Positions 44,274 to 54,573 are shown, counted from the stretch's first letter. The stretch is 64,000 nucleotides of DNA from JABDQZ01 sp963801985 (GCA_963801985.1 CAWDGV010000001.1:62001-126000); one strand, 5' to 3'. Notes: generated by a model not told the origin, from the letters alone. A program made the numbers and translations.

Positions 44274-45788
44274 ATGACAACCATTAAACAATCCGACTTC
44301 ATTCAAAGCATTGCTGATGGCTTCCAGTTTATCTCCTATTACCATCCACTGGACTACATCCATTCACTGCATGCAGCCTATGAAAAAGAACAGTCTGCCT
44401 CAGCCAAAGATGCCATTGCCCAGATCCTGGTCAACTCGCGCATGTGCGCCGAGGGCCATCGACCCATCTGCCAGGACACCGGCACGGCCGTGGTGTTTCT
44501 TGAAATCGGCATGGATGTGCAGTGGCAAGCGGACCTGTCCGTTGAAGACATGGTCAATGAAGGTGTCCGGCAGGCTTACAATCATCCTGACAACCTGCTG
44601 CGTGCCTCGATGGTTTCAGATCCTTTGGGAAAGCGCACCAATACCAAAGACAACACGCCTGCCGTTATTCACACCCGGCTGGTCAAAGGAAACAAGGTTG
44701 AAGTCAAACTCGCGGCCAAAGGCGGCGGTTCAGAAAACAAGTCACGCTTTACCGTGTTAAACCCGAGCAGCTCGCTGGTCGACTGGGTGCTGGAAACCGT
44801 CCCCACGCTGGGTGCCGGCTGGTGCCCGCCCGGCATGCTCGGCATCGGCGTTGGCGGTACTGCCGAAAAAGCCATGCTGCTGGCAAAAGAATCCCTGATG
44901 GAACCGATTAACATCCAGCAGCTGATGGAAACAGGCCCGTCAAACCGCGTTGAAGAATTAAGGCTGGAGCTTTATGAAAAAGTAAATGCTCTCGGCATCG
45001 GCGCCCAGGGACTCGGTGGCATGACCACCGTACTGGATGTAAAAATTGCCGACTACCCTACCCACGCCGCTTCATTGCCTGTCGGCATGATTCCGAACTG
45101 CGCGGCAACCCGGCATATTGAATTTGAACTCGATGGTTCAGGCCCGGCAATTCTGACACCACCGAAACTATCAGACTGGCCGGATGTTACCTGGGAAGCT
45201 TCCAGTGATACCAGGCAGGTCAACCTGGATACTGTCACCAAGGAAGAAATGTCCGGCTGGAAACCCGGCGACCGCCTGCTGTTGTCAGGCAAGATGCTCA
45301 CCGGACGGGATGCTGCCCATAAGCGTATCGCCGAGTTACTTGAAAAAGGCGAAGCCATGCCGGAAGGCGTCGACTTTACCAACCGCTTTATCTACTACGT
45401 CGGCCCGGTAGACCCGGTTGGTAACGAAGTTGTCGGCCCGGCAGGCCCCACCACCGCCACCCGCATGGACAAGTACACCGAGATGATGCTGTCGCAAACC
45501 GGTCTGATTGGCATGATCGGCAAAGCCGAACGTGGCCCCGTTGCGATCGAATCGATCAAGAAACATGGCGCGACTTACCTGATGGCAGTCGGCGGCGCTG
45601 CCTACCTGGTCGCACAGGCCATCAAATCATCACGCATAGTGGCGTTTGAAGAGCTGGGTATGGAGGCGATCCGTGAATTTGAAGTCGTTGATATGCCGGT
45701 AACTGTTGCTGTTGATAGCCAGGGCGAGTCTGTGCATAAAACTGGACCGGCAGAGTGGAAAATCAAAATCGAAGAAATGTTTAAATAA
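44274..45788 (+). CDS. Fumarate hydratase, class I (Fe-S)
   Basis: This 504-residue class I fumarase interconverts fumarate and malate using a [4Fe-4S] cluster. The alpha part has NSRMCAEGHRPICQDTGTAVVF (Cys ligand about 56), AKGGGSENKSRF, and MIPNCAATRHIEFELDG (about 280). The beta part has YYVGPVDPVGNEVVGPAGP and GKAERGPVAIESIKKHGATY. Both halves are in one chain, as in FumA/FumB. With sucAB upstream this forms a small TCA-cycle neighbourhood, although the repeat element between them argues against one transcript. Confidence 0.95.
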   Translation: MTTIKQSDFIQSIADGFQFISYYHPLDYIHSLHAAYEKEQSASAKDAIAQILVNSRMCAEGHRPICQDTGTAVVFLEIGMDVQWQADLSVEDMVNEGVRQAYNHPDNLLRASMVSDPLGKRTNTKDNTPAVIHTRLVKGNKVEVKLAAKGGGSENKSRFTVLNPSSSLVDWVLETVPTLGAGWCPPGMLGIGVGGTAEKAMLLAKESLMEPINIQQLMETGPSNRVEELRLELYEKVNALGIGAQGLGGMTTVLDVKIADYPTHAASLPVGMIPNCAATRHIEFELDGSGPAILTPPKLSDWPDVTWEASSDTRQVNLDTVTKEEMSGWKPGDRLLLSGKMLTGRDAAHKRIAELLEKGEAMPEGVDFTNRFIYYVGPVDPVGNEVVGPAGPTTATRMDKYTEMMLSQTGLIGMIGKAERGPVAIESIKKHGATYLMAVGGAAYLVAQAIKSSRIVAFEELGMEAIREFEVVDMPVTVAVDSQGESVHKTGPAEWKIKIEEMFK

Positions 45789-45804
45789 CAGAAATTTGCC
45801 TTTT

Positions 45805-45898
45805 GTCATTCCAGCATGAGGCCAGAACGAGCCTGACGAGTACAGGGATCATACTTAATGAATCGCCGAAGGAGGTTCCAGTGCTTTTAGCTGGAATC
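45805..45898. repeat. ~90-bp dispersed repeat, copy at 45.8 kb
   Basis: It begins GTCATTCCAGCATGAGGCCA, continues with AGAACGAGC, ATCATACTTAATGAATCGCC, GAAGGAGGTTC, and ends TTTTAGCTGGAAT. The terminal stem ATTCCAGC/GCTGGAAT differs from the copy at 57516 (ATTCCGGC/GCCGGAAT) by a compensating change. No ORF. Confidence 0.7.
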
Positions 45899-45954
45899 TA
45901 AAAAGCTGTAAAGGGCGCTGCATACCCATCATCCCAACATGCTAACCTTCCTGG

Positions 45955-46044
45955 CATTCCAGCATGAGGCCAGAACGAGCCTGCTAGTTCAAGGGGATAC
46001 TTAATGAATCCCGAAGGATGTTCTAATTGCTTCTAGCCTGAATC
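45955..46044. repeat. ~90-bp dispersed repeat, decayed second copy
   Basis: It has the same order as the copy 57 bp upstream: CATTCCAGCATGAGGCCAGA, ACGAGC, GATACTTAATGAATC, CCGAAGGATGTTCTAA, ending TTCTAGCCTGAATC. It has several small deletions. The two copies are in direct orientation, and the gene-free stretch 45789-46058 contains nothing else recognised. Confidence 0.65.
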
Positions 46045-46058
46045 GATATAACAAGCTA

Positions 46059-46258
46059 CTAAGCTGCAATCCCGGATAAAACCAGAGTATTAAGATCGGC
46101 CCTTTTGCTCGCATGCTCTAGTGTTAAACTGACAATGGCTCCCTGGCTGATCAATGTCAACCACTGTATCTTCATCCAGATCCTTTGTATCAGCGACATC
46201 AGTCTCCCTGAACTAAATATATAAAGCATCAGTATCATCAAAGTAGCTTAATTTCAAC
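46059..46258 (-). pseudogene. Broken DUF2283-type small protein (antitoxin-like)
   Basis: Reading from a TTG at 46258 gives KLSYFDDTDALYI, then TAG in place of the expected Glu, then FRETDVADTKDLDEDTVVD. After a frame change it reads GAIVSLTLEHASKRADLN to the stop. This matches the DUF2283 pattern (KxxYFxDTDTLYIEF...DLDE...ITIEHAS). DUF2283 proteins commonly sit next to DUF4258 proteins and are suspected antitoxins. One nonsense codon and one frameshift make it a pseudogene as written. Confidence 0.65.
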
Positions 46259-46486
46259 TTGAACCTTCTGTCAAAAAACGCATTATGGACAGTTTCACCA
46301 TCCTCCAAAAGTATAACCCTTAGAAAACTGGTTTTCCAACTCGCGAATTTCCCCAACGTATAATACGATCGTCTTTTTGGATAACCTCATTTTCGGGAAA
46401 ATCAATTACAGACTGAATCCATTCAGTTTTGATATAAGACCGGTCCGGTCGGTTTTAAGCGTTTCAAAATAACGAGTAGTTTTCAT
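46259..46486 (-). pseudogene. Broken DUF4258-like small protein (toxin-like)
   Basis: The start MKTTRYFETLKTDRTGLI is followed by a frame change into IKTEWIQSVIDFPENEVIQK and DDRIIRWGNSRVGKPVF. A second change leads to FLRVILLEDGETVHNAFFDR and RFK. This is the layout of small DUF4258-like proteins (TEWIxxVxxxPxxxxxQxDGRIRxWG...LRVxxLEDGExxHNAFxDRxF). It lies directly upstream of the DUF2283-like remnant, as in typical pairs. At least two frameshifts are present. Confidence 0.6.
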
Positions 46487-46600
46487 CCTGAATACTCAAA
46501 GAATTTTAGTTACCAACTCTATATCAAATCCTTTTGATATTTTTAAATGAAATTAAACGTCGTTTCAAGAAAAACGACAACACCGCCTAATAAAACGGGC

Positions 46601-47362
46601 TCAATTCAACCGGCACTCAACACATTCTTCCAGTTGTTCCTGCATACGGTTACCACAGGATTTCTCAGCATCGGCAATTGAAAGATAAGCCATACTTTTA
46701 CGTGCCAGAAATTCTTTAACCGCTTTGGAGGTTCTGGCTGCAGAAACCATGCTCTCACGATAATCAACCAGGAACGGAGCTCTCAAGCCACGGTATTCTT
46801 TCATAGCACCTGTCTGGTACAAGGCAATACCCAGTCGCTTGATCAAACGCGCAAGCGACTTGGTAATGAACATGTAACTGTAATTCAAACCATTGTTGAT
46901 ACCGTAATTAGACAATGCTCTTAACATACCCAGAGTAATTTCAAACTGGTCAGCTTTATCGATACCGCCAATCCAGTCAAATTGCGGTTTACTGATATGA
47001 GAAAACTGGCTGGTTGTCTTGGTGTTCTTGTTAATAATACAGAACCTGGAGATCTCGCCAATCGACTCACGAGGCATACCATTCAGAAAATCATTGCTAA
47101 GGGTTTCCATTTGCTCAACTGGCAGTGTCGTCTGATCAGGAATAATCAGGCGTGTAGACGCTATCCAGCGGCCTGTTTTTTTCTCACGCACAATGAAATG
47201 AACAGAATTTTCATCCCAGGCATCGGTTTCTTCACCATTGGGAAAAGCGGAGGGATCTTCGAAACCACGCTCCAGGCAGAAAACCCGGTAACGAATTTGT
47301 TTATTTATACTTTTGCCAAATTCCGTATCGGCCAGAAAAACCTCAAATCGTTCATCAAACAT
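46601..47362 (-). CDS. PEP-CTERM/exosortase-associated acyltransferase, paralogue 1
   Basis: This intact 253-residue protein resembles the acyl-homoserine-lactone-synthase/GNAT-like family that accompanies exosortase systems. Visible segments are IRYRVFCLERGFEDPSAFPN (about 23), DENSVHFIVREKKTGRWIAS, GEISRFCII (about 100), a long helical part around NYGINNGLNYSYMFIT, and LIKRLGIALYQTGAMKEYRG. The reaction is not established; acylation linked to PEP-CTERM surface proteins is presumed from context. It is divergent from its paralogue at 47458, with 95 bp between the starts. Confidence 0.8.
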   Translation of the reverse strand: MFDERFEVFLADTEFGKSINKQIRYRVFCLERGFEDPSAFPNGEETDAWDENSVHFIVREKKTGRWIASTRLIIPDQTTLPVEQMETLSNDFLNGMPRESIGEISRFCIINKNTKTTSQFSHISKPQFDWIGGIDKADQFEITLGMLRALSNYGINNGLNYSYMFITKSLARLIKRLGIALYQTGAMKEYRGLRAPFLVDYRESMVSAARTSKAVKEFLARKSMAYLSIADAEKSCGNRMQEQLEECVECRLN

Positions 47363-47457
47363 GGCAGTTTTTCCTATACCGGTTATTATTGAAGTAATAA
47401 ACAGAAATTAACATCAATCCCTGAATAATTAAAAGAATTAAAGGCCTTTTTTCCGCC

Positions 47458-48249
47458 ATGAAACTCAAATTTGTGAAAAACATCACAAAACTTATTGAAT
47501 TACACCGGATGAACCTCGCAGAACCGTACCATGAGTACTTTAAAATGGTGGTTGCGGATTCCCAGGAACTAAAAAACAAGGCTTTCGAGCTGCGCTACAG
47601 CGTTTACTGCGATGAACTTGGCTGGGAAGACCCGGAAAAATTCCCGGATGGCCTGGAAACGGATGAATTTGACCCCTGGTCAGAACAATGCCTGCTTTAC
47701 CATAAATCGACCGAGCAATTTGCCGGCACCGTCCGACTTGTTAAGACCAGTGCAGATAATCCTGACCAAAATATTCCAATGATTGACCATTATGAAGGTG
47801 ACTTCTGGGACGGACCTTTCAACCCTAATGGTATGCCGCTGGGCAGCTACGGGGAAATTTCCCGTCTTGCTTTGCTTTCCACGTTCAGAAAACGTGCCGG
47901 TGAACGTGATACACCCGATGGCCAGGGCAAAGAACTGTTTCAGTGGAACCAGACTGAACGACGCCGGTTTCCACACATCGCCCTCGGACTCTACCTTTCA
48001 GCTGCAACCGCAGGCCTGGCACATGGCATGACAGGCGTCTACGCCATGATGGAACCACGCCTGGCAAGGCACCTGCGCTTTGCCGGCATCCAGTTTGAAC
48101 AGGTAGGAGATCCCGTTAACTTTCGTGGCATACGTGCACCCTACTATATTTCGCGTGAAAGCATCATGAAACATCTGGTCAAACCCTTACGGGGCTTGTT
48201 GCATGCCATTGCTGACGATATGGATGTTAATTTGAAAAAGAAATTTTAG
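47458..48249 (+). CDS. PEP-CTERM/exosortase-associated acyltransferase, paralogue 2
   Basis: This 263-residue protein belongs to the same family as 46601-47362: AFELRYSVYCDELGWEDPEK, STEQFAGTVRLVK, SYGEISRLALLSTFRKR, RRRFPHIALGLYLSAATAGL, MMEPRLARHLRFAGIQFEQV and NFRGIRAPYYISRES. The paralogues share the layout but differ at many positions, so they are probably old duplicates with separate roles. The gene is intact in a zone where most neighbours are broken. Confidence 0.82.
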   Translation: MKLKFVKNITKLIELHRMNLAEPYHEYFKMVVADSQELKNKAFELRYSVYCDELGWEDPEKFPDGLETDEFDPWSEQCLLYHKSTEQFAGTVRLVKTSADNPDQNIPMIDHYEGDFWDGPFNPNGMPLGSYGEISRLALLSTFRKRAGERDTPDGQGKELFQWNQTERRRFPHIALGLYLSAATAGLAHGMTGVYAMMEPRLARHLRFAGIQFEQVGDPVNFRGIRAPYYISRESIMKHLVKPLRGLLHAIADDMDVNLKKKF

Positions 48250-48320
48250 AGATTGCGAAAATCAATGGGTAGCCATATCGTCGTCCCCATCTCTATATAA
48301 ATAATTTCGAGAAATTAGCC

Positions 48321-48875
48321 ATGAAAATCAAAAAATATTCCTGATCACATCACTGATCTTTTCTGTTTCATCCATGGTTTCAGCAGAAGAAATAGTAACT
48401 CCAAAAAAATCCAGATAGCCACAACCCATGATGGAAAAACAGTGGAACTTTATGATGACGGCACCTGGAGCTATGCAGCAGAAACAACTGTTAAGGATAA
48501 TAACAAATTGGACAGCCAACCTTCACCTGAAGATCGAAATAAAAAAGCGCTCCCAGGACAATGCCGTTTCGGAGCTCGCCTGATCAACAATTCAAAAGAT
48601 CTGGTTACTGAAATTTCTTGCGCTTTGTTGCTTATAAAAAAGGGGACATTCGTTTTGAAAACACTTCCCGCTCCTATCACAGCATCAAACCAACACTTTA
48701 CCAATACAAAGATATCAACTTTGTCGAACTGGAATGCGATGAAATCGATAAGATAGTTGTGGAAGGTACCAGAGGCTGCAGGACCGGTTCGCTGGGTTAT
48801 TACACCTCAACTGCAAAAGATTGCCTGGATATCATCAAAATTCTACCGACTGATTTATTTGAAATCTCAAAATAG
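48321..48875 (+). pseudogene. Frameshifted exported protein, unknown family
   Basis: Three reading frames join into one plausible protein. MKIKK continues as IFLITSLIFSVSSMVSAEE (signal peptide) after removing one A from a run. IQIATTHDGKTVELYDDGTW then follows a shift in an A7 run. Finally LRFVAYKKGDIRFENTSRSY leads to ...LDIIKILPTDLFEISK. The first two breaks lie at A-runs. The family is not recognised; the HDGKTVELYDDGTW segment occurs in small exported proteins. About 185 residues if repaired. Confidence 0.55.
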
Positions 48876-48991
48876 TTGCTCGTTTTTGACCAACAACCAC
48901 TGTCAGCTTTTTTTACAACTCAAGATGATATCCAATTAAAAACTAAACCTAAAAATTAACAACATATTGTTTTTAATGTGTTTTTTATTAT

Positions 48992-49007
48992 TGGCACGTG
49001 ATTTGCT
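48992..49007 (+). promoter_or_regulatory. Sigma-54 promoter of the PEP-CTERM gene
   Basis: TGGCAC-GTGAT-TTGCT matches the -24/-12 consensus TGGCAC-N5-TTGCW exactly, 50 bp before the start at 49057. PEP-CTERM genes are often controlled by RpoN with the PrsK/PrsR two-component system, so this site supports that mode of control here. Confidence 0.8.
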
Positions 49008-49056
49008 GTATTTGTGACGTAAAACAATTTTACCTTTTGGACTAAACACAGTAAGG

Positions 49057-50003
49057 ATGAGTACGATGCTCAAGAAAACATTAACAGCGGCAATAACAGC
49101 AATATCACTAGGTACTTCTGCAACTGTATTTGCAGTACCAAATATTCTGCCAGATGGCCCTTTTGTATTTAAATTCTCTGGTAATGAGCAGGTCGATACA
49201 TCAGGAAACAACAATATTTTAGATCAAACTGAATTCAGTAGTTTTTCTGATGTACCAACAGGCACAAATGAAGGTAACTGGGGTATTTTCAGCGTAACAT
49301 GATCATGGGACGGTAATGACGATAGTAACCCCAAAAACGATGTTCTTAAAGACGGTGCGACCGCTCAATGGAATGCCGGAGATAATGGCGGTCTAATTTT
49401 AGGTATGTTCTACGGTGTAGAATTAACTTCTCCAACAACTGCAACAGGTGGTTTTATAGATCTATATTGGATGAGTGATACCAGCTTTAATATGGGTGAT
49501 ACTGGAACAGGTGGTGATGCTGATTGGACTAATCGTGTCGGTTTTCCGAGTGATTTCACCGGAATCACTGACGTAGGTGAAAAACTTGTTACGATAGCAT
49601 TTCCCGGTATAGTTGACGGCGATGATGATATTTTCACAAAATCAGCTTTAGATATTCCTGGACCAAACTTTATATTAGCCGGTTATGCTGATTCATACGG
49701 TAATATATCGCCGATTCCGGCACATGGGCCGATCAGCTCGATAGCAATGGATTCAGAATTGATGGTTCTGATGCAAACCTCACTAATGGAGACGACTCTT
49801 CTGAAGAATTAGATGTGAGATTCCGCAGCAACTATAGCACACTTACCAGATTGGGACGGTTCAAGATCTAATGTCAAGGGCCTAGATATGCAGGATCCTG
49901 GAAGGGGATTCAACGTACCTGAGCGCGAAATATCCTTGCTCTATTCAGTCTTGGACTCATTGGACTAGGTTTTGCATCCAGAAGGGCAAATAAAAAATCT
50001 TGA
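49057..50003 (+). pseudogene. PEP-CTERM sorted exported protein, frameshifted
   Basis: The start MSTMLKKTLTAAITAISLGT plus SATVFAVP is a signal peptide. The mature part is Gly/Asp/Asn/Thr-rich (FKFSGNEQVDTSGNNN; ATAQWNAGDNGG; SDTSFNMGDTGTGGDADWTN). The C-terminus contains the sorting signal: NVPE, a hydrophobic helix LFSLGLIGLGFA and basic SRRANKKS. An in-frame TGA at about 49300 and at least two frameshifts (near 49750 and near 49940) break the gene as written. Exosortase would recognise the PEP motif and attach the protein to the surface. A terminator follows. Confidence 0.75.
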
Positions 50004-50029
50004 TTAAATAGACTTAGCTTACAGTCAAA

Positions 50030-50056
50030 AGCCCTCTCATTTGAGAGGCTTTTTTA
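50030..50056 (+). terminator. Intrinsic terminator after PEP-CTERM gene
   Basis: AGCCCTCTC and GAGAGGCT form a stem with one bulge and loop ATTT, followed by a run of T residues (50051-50055). Confidence 0.75.
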
Positions 50057-50068
50057 ATTCCACTCTTT

Positions 50069-50927
50069 TTATACATTACTTTCAAGAAATAAACCTTCCA
50101 GCCCTTTGTAATCCTGTACAGCAATTTTAGACATTACATGGTTCTCCACCCAAAAGCGTTTATGACTTTCTTGATCTCCTTGAATCGGATACTGATGTAT
50201 CTGGTAAAAACACAGCCACTTTGAAAGCTTATGTTGCCAATTTCCCAAATTTTGTGCATCAAGCAAATCACTAATTTCCTCATAATCATAAGCTGCAATC
50301 AATGAATTGGTCGAATCCTGCTGAAACTCAGGAAAAGCTTGCGGTGTAAACACTTGTGGAAATAGCTCAGCCGATTTAGGGTTCTTGGGCCTGGCATGAT
50401 CGAATAGCCAGATGGCACTATTGAGTTGTTTACTCAGTCACCAATCTCCTCAATAGATTTTTTTAACAAGATGCCATCAGGCAAATGATGCAAGGCGAAG
50501 ACACTGGAGATCACAGTCGGCTTCAAATCAACATAAGGCTGTAAATCAGTCATGTCACCTTTAACCAGCTCAACTCGGTCAGACAACCCTTCTGCCTCCA
50601 GGTATTCCTTACCGACCTGTATCATAGTATCGGCCAGATCAACACCAATAATTTTTGCATCCGGTCTTCTTTTACGCGAGGTAACCAGAAAGCGGCCTGA
50701 CCCCGACCAAATCCAAACAGTACCTCCTCGGGCAACAGTTTACTAATTGCAAGGGCATTGAAATGGTAGACAGGAATCAACATTTCATCACCTGCATCGT
50801 GGAAGCCCTTTACATTATCCACATCATCCATTTCGGCTGTCGGTTCAGGACGGCGTTGTAGGGATTGGCTTCCAAGATATTCATACGCAAGTAACTTGAT
50901 TATTCCCATCAAACGGTTTGCCATCAT
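50069..50927 (-). pseudogene. SAM-dependent methyltransferase, frameshifted
   Basis: Three frames read in order: MANRLMGIIKLLAYEYLGSQ...MLIPVYHFNALAISKLLPEE, then (after a shift) RRPDAKIIGVDLADTMIQVG with VELVKGDMTDLQPYVD and SSVFALHHLPDG, then LFDHARPKNPKS and FQQDSTNSLIAAYDYEEISD to the stop. This is the fold of class I methyltransferases of the trans-aconitate/CmoA-like type. The motif I region (the LDLGSGSGRF position) is disturbed by the first shift. About 286 residues if repaired. The substrate is unknown. Confidence 0.65.
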
Positions 50928-51001
50928 TTCACTCCATCAAAAAAAATTGATTGTTTGCATGCTAGACTGACTAGAATTTCTATTAATTTTTATTGTAGAC
51001 C

Positions 51002-51644
51002 ATGACATACGCATTACTTGCAAGCCAGCTTGCTGGTACTGTTGCCATTTTGGCTTTTCTACCCGGAAATCTTTCCAAAGCCATTGCTTTATTAATCCTA
51101 TGGGCAATGACTTTCAAAGACCTGAAGAAATACGAAATCATTTTTTATATTATTGCCTGTATTTTTTTTTCCCTTATGAATGGTGCTTCTCTACACCAGG
51201 GCATCTTTGCATTTACCGAACCTGATCTGTTCTTAATGCCTTACTGGGAGTTTTTCATGTGGGGCTTTTACCTGTTACACACGCCTACGAATGCTAAAGG
51301 CCCTGCACCAGAAGGGCAGCGCACTCATGCATGGACTCTGGCAATAGCCTATTCCATCGCATTTGGCACAATTCATGACCAAAACACCCTGTTAATTGTA
51401 ACCGTCTTACTGCTTACAATAGGCCTGGTTTTCTTTCATGAGAAAATGGACTTGGCCTATACAGGATACATGATTGCACTTGGCGCTAATTATTGAGTAC
51501 ACGGGCGTTCATACAGGACTCTGGTCATATCCAGGTCAGCCTGCAGGTGGCGTTCCTTTATGGTTCATCACATTGTGGGGAGGAGTTGGATTGCTTTTGC
51601 GTAGACTTATTTTGCCGATACTGGTTAAATACAATAGAACTTAA
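51002..51644 (+). pseudogene. Multi-pass membrane protein, one frameshift near its end
   Basis: The first 164 residues are mostly hydrophobic helices (LLASQLAGTVAILAFLPGNL; IIFYIIACIFFSLMNGASL; WTLAIAYSIAFGTI; LLIVTVLLLTIGLVFF). A frame change near 51490 restores LIIEYTGVHTGLWSYPGQPA and GGVPLWFITLWGGVGLLL, then RRLILPILVKYNRT, about 214 residues in all. The family is not named; the EYxGVxTGLWSYP...GVPLW pattern occurs in several small membrane-protein families. It is near PEP-CTERM genes, but its function is unknown. Confidence 0.55.
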
Positions 51645-51653
51645 AGCAGCTAT

Positions 51654-51685
51654 AAATCCATTCCCGCTTTTACGGGAATGGATTT
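51654..51685. terminator. Bidirectional hairpin between convergent genes
   Basis: AAATCCATTCCCG (51654-51666) pairs perfectly with CGGGAATGGATTT (51673-51685) around CTTTTA. It is flanked by T-rich and A-rich tails and lies between the membrane gene and the PrsT-like gene, which converge. Confidence 0.75.
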
Positions 51686-51686
51686 T

Positions 51687-54459
51687 TCATCGCCGCATTA
51701 TTTTTCCAGTCTGGACAACAATAAGAGATGCCTGTTGTTTTTCAGAAAACTCTTCATTCTCAAGAGCTTTTAATATTTCAATGGCTTCATTGTTTTTACC
51801 TACTCCGGCAAGTACTTCAGCAAGATGATACTTGATTGTTGGTGTCTGTTGCTCTTTGGCTATCGATCGTAAAATTTCCAGCGCTTTTAATTGCTCGCCT
51901 GAGCGGTAAGTCAGCCAGGCTAACGTATCTTTAAAGTTGGCATTTTCCGGTGACAAACTCACCGCTTTTTCAGCATAAGATAATGCTTCTTTCGCATCTG
52001 TATCTATCAATACATTTGCAAGATTATTCAACACTGCAGAGTTCTCTGGCATCTGAACTAACATTTGTTTATAGATTGTTGCCGCTTCTGCTTTCCGGTC
52101 GATTTCTGCATAAATCTCAGCCAATAATAATTTAATTAGCAGATCATCTGGTCTTTCAGCCAGCCAGGCTTTTGCCTTTTGAACAGCCAGATCAATCTGT
52201 CCATTCTTACGGTAAAGCTGGTAGAGCGAAACGCATGAGTTGTTGTAGGTGCTTTTGACAGTACTTTTTCATAGGCGACTATGGCATTGGTATAATCCTT
52301 TTTAGCCGCCGCCAATTGGCCAGACAAAAGATCGAAGGTCACTGAAGCTCTCAGTTTCGGGTCTTTCTAGTTCATTTCGAATATTTTCCGCCTTATCCAA
52401 CTGATTCAAGGCAATATAGTTTTCCACTAAAAGTCTTGAAAACATCAGTTCATTTTGAGGCGTTCTCTTGATATTTCAGCTTGTTCAATTGATTTCTGAT
52501 GCTTGCCAAGATATTTTAATGACTCCGCCAGATACAGACGAACACTTGTTAACTCAGGCTTTTTTTCCAGTATATCCTTTAGCTCTATCACGGCTTCCTG
52601 AATAATTACCCAGCTGAAAATTAGCCAATGCAGCTACGTTGAGCACGTCAATGCTTTTTTTCGCATCCGCCGGCATGTCTTCAATGACAGTCAGTGCATT
52701 TGCGTACTGCTTCTTGCTGTTGTAATACCTGGCCAGAATGAGTGCTGGCATGGGATTGTTTTTACTGGCTTTTATAGCCTTGCCCATGACCTCAATAAAT
52801 TCCTGCTCCTTGCCATCGCGAGCAGTAGTTGGGATAATTCTAAATAGGTGGGTATCGCCTGGGGATTTTTTTTAATGATTTCCCGGAAATATTCAGCTGC
52901 TTTCTGTCTGTCGTTTTTGGATAATGCAATCCTTGCCAGACTGCGTCCAATTACTTGAGAGCCCTTGTTAAGTTCCCATGCTGTAAGAAAAGCCTCTTCA
53001 GCCTTATCCAGTTGTCCGGATTCAGCATATGTTGTGCCTTTTAACGAATGCACAGAAGCTGATTCAGGGTTTTCCTTTTCCAAGTTCTTCAGAATCTGCA
53101 AAGCTTTATCAAAGTCCTGTTACGTATAGCACGCATGACGAGTACCTGCCTGGCATTGCGCACATCGATACCCGCTTCTTTTGCCAGCTGGATGTTTTTC
53201 TCGGCATTATCAAAATCACCGGCCTGCAGATAACCCACACCGATTTTTAGGTAGAGCGTTTTTGGATCAATGCCTGTTTCTGCTAGCTTGTTAAGAGCTT
53301 CAACAACCTGCTCACCTTTACCTTCGAACAAGGCCAGATTGGCTGATAATTCAAGTGCTGCCTGGTTATTGGGTTCTCTTTTCAGTATGGCATTGAGTCT
53401 TTCTTTTGCCTTATCAGGACTGTTATTCTGCAACAGCGCAGTAACCAGCAGCATATCAAGATAGGTGTCGACTTTATTGGTTCGACTCTGGTACAAAAGC
53501 AAATAGTTTTGTGCCAGTTGATAATTGCCCTTGCGGAAATAGGTTAGGCCGAGCAAATAATCAATATTTCTATAGTCTGCCGACTTACTATAAATCTTGT
53601 TGAACTTTTCCAGTGCCTGGTCGTATTTTTCGTCCTTAAGAAAAACCAGACCTTCTATGTAAGAAACTGGTATATCAAAAGTGGATGGTATTCTGGCTTT
53701 TTTGGCATCCTGCAAAGCAGCCTGTGAGTCACCCAGTTTTAATTGACTTGTTGCTCGCCCCAGCAAACTGTGTCTGTTATCAAAACCAGTTTCAATTGAC
53801 TTGGTAAATGCTTCAATTGCTTTTTCATGCTCGTTTTGATGATAATAAATATCCCCAAGCAATCTGTAGGCCTCAGCATTATTCTGTTTCATGTTGGTCA
53901 GGGTTTCGACTGCACTGTCGAATTGTCCCTGATAGGCCAACAGTCTTGCCCTCTCAACAAGAAGACCAATTTCATCGTTTTTGATTACCGCTGCCTGATC
54001 GAGCTCTTTTTCGGCAATATCGTACTGGTAAAGCAAGGTATTGGCCTTGCCCAGGTAGATGAGTTTTTTCAGTTGTCTGTCTTGTGTAAACTCATGGCCA
54101 GTCAGCAAACTTATCGCTTGAATCATCTTTTCCTGCGCTAGCAAAGCTTCGGCCTTGATCAGTTTGCCTTCATTTTCATCAAAACCTTTTTCCATCGCCC
54201 GATTAATTTCAAGCTCGGCCGCTTCCCCAAAACCTGCCAGGTTCAGGACCTTGGCATACTCAGCGCGTAAATCCGGATTATCAGGAAAGCTGGATATCCC
54301 TTCTTTGAGATTAATGATGGCTGACTGGAGATCCTTTTCATCAATATGTCCCCAGGCGGCAACTGCATAATCTCCCGGCGTTTTATTTGAGAGCTGCTCG
54401 CAACCAGCCGTGGTGAAAAAAATCAGCAAGACAATAAAAAAGGAAATTCTTTTATCCAT
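51687..54459 (-). pseudogene. PrsT-like TPR lipoprotein of PEP-CTERM systems, frameshifted
   Basis: The start MDKRISFFIVLLIFFTTAGC is a lipoprotein signal with lipobox TAGC. It is followed by more than 20 tetratricopeptide units (for example DYAVAAWGHIDEKDLQSAII; NKTPGD near the start). Length (about 920 residues if repaired) and lipobox fit the PEP-CTERM-system TPR protein PrsT. The N-terminal 456 residues are intact. After that at least four frame changes occur (near 53095, 52780, 52450 and 52130). It would be an outer-membrane-linked scaffold of the exosortase pathway. Confidence 0.75.
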
Positions 54460-54573
54460 GGCTTGTACCTGTCCTTTTACTATGTAAGTCTATTCACACA
54501 AATAACAATAAAATATATTTGCCAAGCATACCTTACTTCAGGCGCGAATATCTCGGTTTTCAGAGAATTTCTT

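Noticed and set aside
52554..53101. Separate small TPR genes downstream of the lipoprotein
   Set aside because: The fragments are consecutive parts of one PrsT-like protein in shifted frames, with continuous repeat phasing.
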